Below, piece after piece: positions 1 to 6,514 of a stretch of 18,959 nt of DNA (positions are counted from its first letter, which is position 1; each line of letters opens with the position of its first letter). The notes below the pieces were generated by a model. It did no database searches and was not told the origin of the DNA. It saw only the letters and a program-made list of their open reading frames with translations. This stretch comes from Bacteroidales bacterium. Its GTDB lineage: Bacteria; Bacteroidota; Bacteroidia; Bacteroidales; UBA932. The DNA lies in assembly GCA_017538685.1 (NCBI GenBank), contig JAFYIK010000167.1:1-18959 (forward strand), in the 5' to 3' direction. The position numbers and the translations under genes were made by a program.

Positions 1-861
1 GCAAAGTATCCGGGCGTCTTCAAGAAAGGCAGCCGCAAAGTCCGCGCGCTGTCCAGCGTGGCCCAAAGGTGCATAATCAGCATGACCTCTTTCACGGGCG
101 AACTGCTCAGGCACGAACCGAGGCTGGACATCACCTGGGACACCGGAGCCGGCTTCCAGGGCATCTGCAGCACTGAAGACACCCGCGACATAAAGAAAGC
201 TGTCGCCCCTGTCATCAAGGCGCAGGCGGACGCACACGTCCCGGACACGGCCGGATTCTTCCGCAAACTTTTCAAAGACCCTGCAAGGGCCCGCGAAATA
301 GCCGGCGACCCCATCCAGCTGATGCGCTACACCTTCGACGTGGGCTCCATCGCCGGCTCATACTATATGGACTCCCTCCTTTTCGAAATGTTCAGCGAGG
401 ATGATCTGTACTGGTACGCGCAGAACGTGGCGATGAACCTCTATCTCAGGCAGTGCAACTCCGTGGAGTGGGGCGACGAAAGGATGAAGCCCGTGCAGGA
501 GCTGGTGGACGACATAGTCTCGAAGGCCGACGAGGCCATCGCGACCGGCAACGTCGCGGCCGACCTGCGCTTCGGGCACGAGTACCAGCTGCTCGCCATC
601 TCCGCCCGCCTGGGCGTGCAGGGAGTGGCCGAGCGCCGAAGCGCAGAGACCAGCCGCGACTGGGCAGGCTTCCTCTACTGCCCCTTCGCCTGCAACCTGC
701 AGATGATCTTCTACAAAAACGCACAGAACGACGTGCTGGTCAAATTCTACCTCAACGAGCGTGAAGCAAAGCTTATCACCCTCGAAGGAGGACCGTACTA
801 CAAATGGGAGGACGTGAAGAAGGCAATCCAGACGGCACCCGGACTTGAATACGCGCTATGA
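1..861 (+). CDS. Histidine-type (acid) phosphatase, C-terminal part, cut by window start
   Basis: The frame is open from base 1, so the gene begins upstream; a GTG at 58 is internal, not the start. The visible 286 residues match the second half of Bacteroidota histidine-type phosphatases (histidine phosphatase superfamily, branch 2, the group including phytases and MINPP). Family signs are the early block VAQRCIISMTSF, the proton-donor motif DLRFGHE at about 562-582, and the C-terminal block VLVKFYLNEREAKL followed by YYKWEDVK. The donor motif reads His-Glu where I would expect His-Asp in this group, a conservative change. The N-terminal RHG nucleophile motif lies outside the window, so catalysis cannot be confirmed. 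Such enzymes are usually exported and cleave phosphomonoesters such as inositol phosphates or sugar phosphates; the substrate here is unknown. The stop overlaps the next start as ATGA, suggesting translational coupling to the regulator. Confidence 0.85.
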   Translation, partial: AKYPGVFKKGSRKVRALSSVAQRCIISMTSFTGELLRHEPRLDITWDTGAGFQGICSTEDTRDIKKAVAPVIKAQADAHVPDTAGFFRKLFKDPARAREIAGDPIQLMRYTFDVGSIAGSYYMDSLLFEMFSEDDLYWYAQNVAMNLYLRQCNSVEWGDERMKPVQELVDDIVSKADEAIATGNVAADLRFGHEYQLLAISARLGVQGVAERRSAETSRDWAGFLYCPFACNLQMIFYKNAQNDVLVKFYLNEREAKLITLEGGPYYKWEDVKKAIQTAPGLEYAL

Positions 862-2024
862 GGGCAATATTCCTGACTGACTACACGGAGCAGTTCGCAT
901 ACCGCCTGCTGAAAGGTATCCATAATTACGCGAAAGAAAGCACCGAGCCGTGGGTGGTAGCGAAAATGCCTACTTCCTACAAAGAACAGATCGGTCTCGA
1001 AGGCGTTGTCAAGTGGGCGAAGAAATGGGATATGAAAGCCATTATCGGGCAGTTCGAGCCCGACGACGACATCAGCTTGTTTCGCAAGAACGGCATTGTG
1101 GCAATCGCCCAGGACCACGTCCGGCTGTTCAAGGAAATCCCCAACATCACGGCGGATTATAAGGGCACGGGAGCAATGGCTGCCGAGCTCTTCATTTCCA
1201 GAGGATACCAGAATTTCGCTTTTCTGGGGCATAAAGGACTCTGCTGGTCGGAAGCGCGACGCGACGGTTTTACTCGCAAGCTCAAGGAATCCGGCCTGAC
1301 CAACATCTTCGTCAAAGAGCTTGAGCCGCAGGAGGATTTCTGGCAAACGAACTACCTCGTCCTGCTGAAATGGATCAGCGATCTTCCGAAACCGATAGCA
1401 GTTATGACCTGCGACGATAACGAAGGCTCCATCTTCCTTGAACTATGCAAGGTGAACGGCACCAAAGTCCCGTCTGAAGTGGCCATTATCGGAGTGGACA
1501 ACGACGAGATTCTGTGCACGATGTCCAGCCCCTCGCTGTCCAGCATCGACGTGGACATCGAGCAGGGAGGCTACCAGACCGCGGCGCTTATCGATGCGAT
1601 GGTGCGCGAGGGCCGCTTCGAAGGTGAGGACATAGTCCTGCGGCCCACAAGCATCGTCCCCCGAACATCTTCGAACGTGTTCGCGACCAAGGACCAATAT
1701 GTGCATATGGCGCTCGAATACATCGAAGCCAACGCCAACCGCAAAATCAACGTGAAAAACGTGCTGGACGCCGTGCCCGTGTCGCGCCGCCTGCTCGAGC
1801 AGCGCTTCCTCAGGGAAACCGGAATGACCATCTTCACCTGCATCACGATGGTCCGCATCAACCGCTTCGCACGTATGCTCACGGAGACGAAAGACACCAT
1901 CTCCGAGATAGCCGCAAGACTGGACGAGCCGGACACCAAAAGTATCTCCCGCCGCTTCCAGTCCATCAAAGGCTGTACTCCTTCGGAGTTCAGGAAACGT
2001 CATTTGCGCAAAATGGGAGCATAA
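858..2024 (+). CDS. XylR-like AraC-family transcriptional regulator with sugar-binding domain
   Basis: A cytoplasmic regulator of 388 residues. Residues 1 to about 270 resemble a LacI/periplasmic-binding-protein sensor fold: the start MRAIFLTDYTEQFAYRLLKG, the SRGYQNFAFLG strand-loop, the AVMTCDDNEG segment and VAIIGVDNDEILC are all typical of the XylR family. Residues 279-386 form an AraC-type double helix-turn-helix, with VSRRLLEQRF in the first helix pair and ISEIAARLDEPDTKSISRRF plus TPSEFRKRH in the second. There is no N-terminal LacI-type DNA-binding domain, which is the XylR arrangement. The ATG at 858 overlaps the phosphatase stop by four bases. It sits just upstream of the kinase and glycosidase genes and is their likely regulator, responding to a free sugar or short oligosaccharide. 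Bacteroidota chitin PULs more often use hybrid two-component systems or sigma/anti-sigma pairs. The ligand cannot be read from the sequence. Confidence 0.9.
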   Translation: MRAIFLTDYTEQFAYRLLKGIHNYAKESTEPWVVAKMPTSYKEQIGLEGVVKWAKKWDMKAIIGQFEPDDDISLFRKNGIVAIAQDHVRLFKEIPNITADYKGTGAMAAELFISRGYQNFAFLGHKGLCWSEARRDGFTRKLKESGLTNIFVKELEPQEDFWQTNYLVLLKWISDLPKPIAVMTCDDNEGSIFLELCKVNGTKVPSEVAIIGVDNDEILCTMSSPSLSSIDVDIEQGGYQTAALIDAMVREGRFEGEDIVLRPTSIVPRTSSNVFATKDQYVHMALEYIEANANRKINVKNVLDAVPVSRRLLEQRFLRETGMTIFTCITMVRINRFARMLTETKDTISEIAARLDEPDTKSISRRFQSIKGCTPSEFRKRHLRKMGA

Positions 2025-2062
2025 TTTCGCAAAAATCACACTTCTAACAGCCGCATAGTTGA

Positions 2063-2070
2063 TAACTTTG
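2063..2070 (+). promoter_or_regulatory. Candidate Bacteroides-type -7 promoter box (TAACTTTG)
   Basis: The 71-base gap between the regulator and the ROK kinase contains TAACTTTG, a full match to the Bacteroides -7 consensus TAnnTTTG. It lies about 25 bases before the kinase ATG, which leaves room for a short leader. I do not see a clear TTTG -33 element at the expected distance upstream; the region there is only AT-rich. It would drive the unit from 2096 to the terminator at 17285. No confident operator or riboswitch is visible in the gap. Confidence 0.45.
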
Positions 2071-2095
2071 AGGAAATAACCAATAAACCACTATT

Positions 2096-2917
2096 ATGCT
2101 ACTCGGCATCGACATCGGAGGCACTACCATCAACCTGGGCCTCGCGGAGGGAAATGAAATCGTGAAAAAGCTCACGGTCCCCTCATTCCGCCAGGGCGCG
2201 GACCTCGAAGAAACATTAGTCCATCTGGAAGACGCAATCCGTCAAATCATCACCCCGGAAGTGAGTAAAATCGGAGTGGGAGTACCCACCCTCGTAGACG
2301 CCGAAAAGGGCATAGTCTACGATGCGACCAACATCCCTTCGTGGACCATAGTCCCCCTGAAGGCTCGTCTGGAAAAGACCTTCGGCATCCCGGTCGAGGT
2401 CAACAACGACGCCAATTGCTTCGTGATGGGTGCGGCTGCAAAACTCGGCAAACCCGCAAAGGTGGTTGTCGGAGTCACCCTCGGCACGGGCACCGGAATA
2501 GGCGTAATCATAGACGGAAGGATTTACAACGGAGTGAATTGCGGAGCCGGAGAGCTTTGCTCCATACCCTACGAAGGCGGTATCCTCGAAAACTTCTGCT
2601 CGAAGCAATTCTTCTGTTCAAAGGGACTGGATCCGAAAGAAGTCGGCGACAAGGCTTTCGCAGGAGATCCCGAAGCGTTGAAACTGATGGACGAGTTCGG
2701 AACGCACCTCGGCCGTCTGTTATTCCTGGTCCTCCTCGCCTATGACCCGAGCGACATAGTGTTCGGCGGAGGAGTGGCACACTCCTTCCCTCTCTTCAAG
2801 GAAGCGACTCTCCGCGCGCTGAAAGAGTTGTATCCTTACCCCAGATTCCTGGACAAACTGAATATTACCGCAATGCCTGAAGGCGACATCCCCGTCCTCG
2901 GCGCATCACTCCTGTAG
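2096..2917 (+). CDS. ROK-family sugar kinase (putative glucose/amino-sugar kinase)
   Basis: A 273-residue ROK (repressor, ORF, kinase) protein without a DNA-binding domain, so a kinase. It has the ATP phosphate-binding motif DIGGTT at residues 6-11, the catalytic aspartate in VNNDAN (D105), and the second phosphate loop GTGTGIGV around residues 130-137. The sugar-contacting GAGE motif is at 150-153. The classic ROK zinc site (GxxGH followed by a CxCGxxGC cluster) is absent: after GAGE the sequence runs LCSIPYEGG and then two isolated FCS segments. I believe similar zinc-less ROK proteins occur in other Bacteroidota PULs. It probably phosphorylates the monosaccharide released by the neighbouring hydrolases; glucosamine or GlcNAc would suit the locus, but specificity is inferred. 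It is six bases from the next gene and probably cotranscribed with it. Confidence 0.88.
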   Translation: MLLGIDIGGTTINLGLAEGNEIVKKLTVPSFRQGADLEETLVHLEDAIRQIITPEVSKIGVGVPTLVDAEKGIVYDATNIPSWTIVPLKARLEKTFGIPVEVNNDANCFVMGAAAKLGKPAKVVVGVTLGTGTGIGVIIDGRIYNGVNCGAGELCSIPYEGGILENFCSKQFFCSKGLDPKEVGDKAFAGDPEALKLMDEFGTHLGRLLFLVLLAYDPSDIVFGGGVAHSFPLFKEATLRALKELYPYPRFLDKLNITAMPEGDIPVLGASLL

Positions 2918-2923
2918 CACGAT

Positions 2924-5900
2924 ATGAAAAGATTCGCATCATTCCTTATCGCCGCGCTGGCCCTGACCGCCTGCTGCGGCAACATCGTAGGCACAGACCT
3001 CACCCATTGGAAACTTCAGCGCGAAGGCGACCCCCACGTCTATGACGCAGTCGTTCCTTGCACCGTCGCGGGTGCGCTGAACGAAGCCGGCGTCTTCGGC
3101 GAGAACGTCCTTGAGCAGGACCGTTATTTCGACATCGACACCAACCTGTTTAAAGCTCCGTGGGTCTTCACCACCACCTTCAAAGCCGAAAAGGGCCTGC
3201 ACCACGTCCTCAGATTCGAAGGCCTCAGCTATTCTGCCGACATCTGGGTTAACGGCAAGCAGATTGCGGCCGCGGACACCACCTATGGCCCGTTCCTCAT
3301 CCGCGAGTACGACATCACCCAAATCGCAATGCCGGTGAACCTCCTCAAGGTCCGCGTGTTCAAGGCCCCCAAACAAAGCCTGAACAACGGCTATGTGGAC
3401 TGGAACCCGCGTCCAGTGGATGAAAGTATGGGTATCTGGCGCAAGGTGGAGCTTATCAGCACTCCGGACGTCAGGATTGCGGACATCTTCGTAAAACCCG
3501 AAGTGAATGTCGAAAACCTCAAGGAAGCCTCCTTCACGGTCGAGGCTACCCTCGTCAACCATAGCCAGTATCAGACCGAAGGCTCGCTGCGCGGCGTGTA
3601 CGACAGCGGCCAGTTCGAACTTCCCGTCTCATTGGCCCCGGGCGAGACTAAAACCATTACCGTTCAGGAACCCGTCGCGAAGCCCCGCATCTGGTGGAGC
3701 TGCGATATGGGTAAACCTGAGCTTTACACCCTGAACCTTTCCTTCGCAAAAGGCGACAAAGTGTCCGACTCCCGCAAGGTCCGCTTCGGACTGCGCGACA
3801 TCAAGGGCGAGATCGACGAATTCGGACATCGTCTCTTCAAACTCAACGGCAAGCCGGTACTCATCAAATCGGCGGGCTGGACAGACGATATCTTTATGCA
3901 GGATCCCCGCGAGCGCACTCTCAAGCAGCTCGAACTCGTGAGGAATATGAACCTCAACTCCGTGCGCTTCGAGAACATCTGGAGCAAAGACGGCGCAGTG
4001 TACGACCTGTGCGACAGCCTCGGCCTGCTCGCCATCGTGGGCTGGAGCTGCCAGTGGGAGTGGGAAAGCTACTGCGGCTATCCGGAGGTCCGCGGCTACG
4101 GCTGCATCAATGACCCGGAGACCGAAGATCTCGCGATCCGTTATCTGCACGACCAGATCATCTGGATGCGCAACCATCCTTCCGTGATCAGCTGGGCTAT
4201 GGGCTCCGACCGCGTGCCCAACGAGCGCCTGGAAGAGGGCTATATAAAATGGTACAACCAGCTGGAATACCGCCCTTACGTGGTCTCCTCCAAGGGTATG
4301 TCCAGCAAGTTCGGCGGCCCTTCCGGAATGAAGATGGAGGGTCCCTATGAGTATGTGGCTCCCGACTACTGGTTCATCGACACCGAACACGGCGGCAACT
4401 ACGGCTTCAACACCGAGACCGGCATAGGTATGAACATCCCTCAGAGCGAATCGCTCAGGAAGATAGTCGGAGAGGAGAATCTCTGGCCGCTTAACCGCAA
4501 CTGGGACCTGCATTGCACCGCCAGCAGCACCGATATGAACTCGGCAGCCGAAGAGGAGAAGCAGATGACCAACTTCTACGGCGCGCCCACCGGCTTCGAG
4601 GACTTCGTCCGCAAGGCGCACGCGCTGGACTACGACGGCACCCGCTCGATGTACGAGGCGTTCCGTGTGGCCGTGCCCCGCACCACCGGCATAGTGCAGT
4701 GGATGCTGAATTCCGCCTGGCCGTCGCTCTACTGGCAGCAGTTCGACTGGTATCTCGTGCCCACGGCCGGATACTACGGAACCCAGAAGGCCTGCGAGCC
4801 CGTGCAGCTCATCTACAACTACGGCGACCACTCAGTGTGGGCGGTGGACGAAGTCGTCCCCGAGGCCGAATACACCGCAGTGATGAAGATCTATGGTCCC
4901 GACAGCCAGCTCCTCTGCAACAAGGACACGACCATCACGATTGTTCCCCGCGAGCCGCAGAAACTGTTCGAAGGAATCGACGGACCTTGTTTCGTCGCCC
5001 TTGAGCTTATCAACGAAAAGGAAAGGACGGTAGCGGACAACTTCTATTGCGTCGGCCAGGGCAACAATGTCTACGACTGGGGCAAGAGCAACTGGTACCA
5101 GACTCCCATCACTGAATATGTGGACCTTTCGTTCGTCTCCGCCCTTCCTCAAACCGAAGTGGAGATGAAGACCAAGGCGAAGGGCCTGAGATACAAAGTC
5201 ACTCTGACCAACAATTCAGACGTGATCGCCTATCAGAACATCCTCAAGGCCAAGGACCAGGACGGAGAGCTCATCCCCGCAGTCCTGTGGTCGGACAACT
5301 TCTTCTCGCTGCTGCCCGGCCAGAGCAAGACCGTGAGCTGCACCCTGCCCGACGGCGATCGTCCCGCCTCCATCACGATGGAGGGCTGGAACGCCGTCGT
5401 GCGCCAGGCAGCTCCCGACTCCCTGGACCGCAACCAGTCCAAGTACGCCGTCTACGATTTCAGTAGGGACGACAGATACTCGAAAGACGAAGCATATGAG
5501 ACCGTGCAGGTCAGCCAGCCCAAGGGCAAGAAGGTCAAGAACGTCATCTTTATGATAGGCGACGGAATGGGCTTCGAGCAGGTCAGCTGCGGCTGGGTCG
5601 TGAACGGCGGAAAGCTGAATATGGACCAGATGCCCGTGCTCGGCGCTTCGCGTACATATGCGGTAGACAAACTCATCACCGACTCCTGCGCCGGCGGAGC
5701 GGCCCTGGCGGGCGGCACCAAGACCAGGTACGGCTTCATCGGCCTGGACCCGGACGGAAATGTGATGGAGACATCGCTGAAGGTGGCGCAGCGTGCAGGC
5801 AAGAAGACCGGAATCACGGTCACCTGCCGTCTGAACGACGCCACCCCGGCCGACTTCTGCAACCACTCCCCTGCCCGCAGGCTTGAAGAGGACCTCACCG

Positions 5901-6514
5901 CACAGTACATCACCTCGGACGTGGACTTCATCAGCGGAGGCGGGCTCCATTTCTGGAACCAGCGTTCAGACGGACGCAACCTGGTGGAGGAGATGCAGGC
6001 GAAAGGCTACACCTTCGTGGACAAGCTTGAAGATATCGCCGGTGCCGAAGGTGACAAATTCCTCGGAATCTACGACGAATACGACCTTGAAGAGGTCGCC
6101 AAGCGCGGCCCCGTGCTTCTCGAAAGCACCAAGAAAGCCATCGAAATGCTGGACAACAAAAAAGGTTTCTTCCTGATGATCGAAGGCTCGCAGATCGACG
6201 ACTGGGCACACCGCAACAAAGTCGGAAATATGTGCGAAGAGCTCTTCGACTTCGACCGCACTCTCGGTTATGTGCTTCAGTGGGCCGAGAAGGACGGACA
6301 GACCCTGGTGGTGGTCACAGCCGACCACGCAACCGGCGGCCTCACCCTCCTCGGAGGAGACCTTCAGAAACACGAAATCAAGGTCAACTACAGCACCAAA
6401 GGCCATAACGGAATCCTGGTACCCGTGTTCGCTTACGGCCCTCACGCCGAAGATTTCACGGGTGTCCACGAGAATGCCGAAATAGCCCGGATAGTGAAAG
6501 GCCTGATCAAATGA
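2924..6514 (+). CDS. GH2 exo-beta-glucosaminidase-like / alkaline phosphatase fusion lipoprotein
   Basis: A 1,196-residue protein joining two enzymes in one frame. A lipoprotein signal ends in LTAC (Cys17); no acidic run follows, so periplasmic anchoring is more likely than surface display. Residues about 25-845 are a GH2 protein: N-terminal sugar-binding domain, Ig-like domain, TIM barrel and C-terminal beta domains. The acid/base position reads GSD (D429) rather than the usual Asn-Glu, and the nucleophile motif is NTETG (E498). This pattern matches the CsxA exo-beta-D-glucosaminidase subfamily; an endo-beta-mannosidase relative is the alternative. After a polar linker (about 846-872), residues 873-1196 are a full alkaline phosphatase: GDG (D880), nucleophile S921 in DSCAGGA, DATPA (D972, T974), R985, EGSQIDDWAH (E1087, D1092, H1096), TADHATGG (D1134, H1135) and KGHNG (H1161). 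These correspond in order to the PhoA metal and catalytic residues. No internal signal peptide or frame break is visible. The stop overlaps the GH20 start. Confidence 0.9.
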   Translation: MKRFASFLIAALALTACCGNIVGTDLTHWKLQREGDPHVYDAVVPCTVAGALNEAGVFGENVLEQDRYFDIDTNLFKAPWVFTTTFKAEKGLHHVLRFEGLSYSADIWVNGKQIAAADTTYGPFLIREYDITQIAMPVNLLKVRVFKAPKQSLNNGYVDWNPRPVDESMGIWRKVELISTPDVRIADIFVKPEVNVENLKEASFTVEATLVNHSQYQTEGSLRGVYDSGQFELPVSLAPGETKTITVQEPVAKPRIWWSCDMGKPELYTLNLSFAKGDKVSDSRKVRFGLRDIKGEIDEFGHRLFKLNGKPVLIKSAGWTDDIFMQDPRERTLKQLELVRNMNLNSVRFENIWSKDGAVYDLCDSLGLLAIVGWSCQWEWESYCGYPEVRGYGCINDPETEDLAIRYLHDQIIWMRNHPSVISWAMGSDRVPNERLEEGYIKWYNQLEYRPYVVSSKGMSSKFGGPSGMKMEGPYEYVAPDYWFIDTEHGGNYGFNTETGIGMNIPQSESLRKIVGEENLWPLNRNWDLHCTASSTDMNSAAEEEKQMTNFYGAPTGFEDFVRKAHALDYDGTRSMYEAFRVAVPRTTGIVQWMLNSAWPSLYWQQFDWYLVPTAGYYGTQKACEPVQLIYNYGDHSVWAVDEVVPEAEYTAVMKIYGPDSQLLCNKDTTITIVPREPQKLFEGIDGPCFVALELINEKERTVADNFYCVGQGNNVYDWGKSNWYQTPITEYVDLSFVSALPQTEVEMKTKAKGLRYKVTLTNNSDVIAYQNILKAKDQDGELIPAVLWSDNFFSLLPGQSKTVSCTLPDGDRPASITMEGWNAVVRQAAPDSLDRNQSKYAVYDFSRDDRYSKDEAYETVQVSQPKGKKVKNVIFMIGDGMGFEQVSCGWVVNGGKLNMDQMPVLGASRTYAVDKLITDSCAGGAALAGGTKTRYGFIGLDPDGNVMETSLKVAQRAGKKTGITVTCRLNDATPADFCNHSPARRLEEDLTAQYITSDVDFISGGGLHFWNQRSDGRNLVEEMQAKGYTFVDKLEDIAGAEGDKFLGIYDEYDLEEVAKRGPVLLESTKKAIEMLDNKKGFFLMIEGSQIDDWAHRNKVGNMCEELFDFDRTLGYVLQWAEKDGQTLVVVTADHATGGLTLLGGDLQKHEIKVNYSTKGHNGILVPVFAYGPHAEDFTGVHENAEIARIVKGLIK

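Noticed and set aside
58..60. GTG at 58 as the start of the first gene
   Set aside because: The frame is open to base 1 and the upstream residues (YPGVF, KVRALSSV) fit the phosphatase family, so the gene begins outside the window.
3629..4831. 400-codon minus-strand frame opposite the GH2 region
   Set aside because: Antisense shadow caused by codon bias; the plus-strand GH2 motifs cover the same bases.
5440..5560. Possible frameshift or missed gene boundary between GH2 and alkaline phosphatase
   Set aside because: The frame is continuous, there is no stop, no signal peptide and no plausible new start before the phosphatase, so an authentic fusion is the simpler reading.
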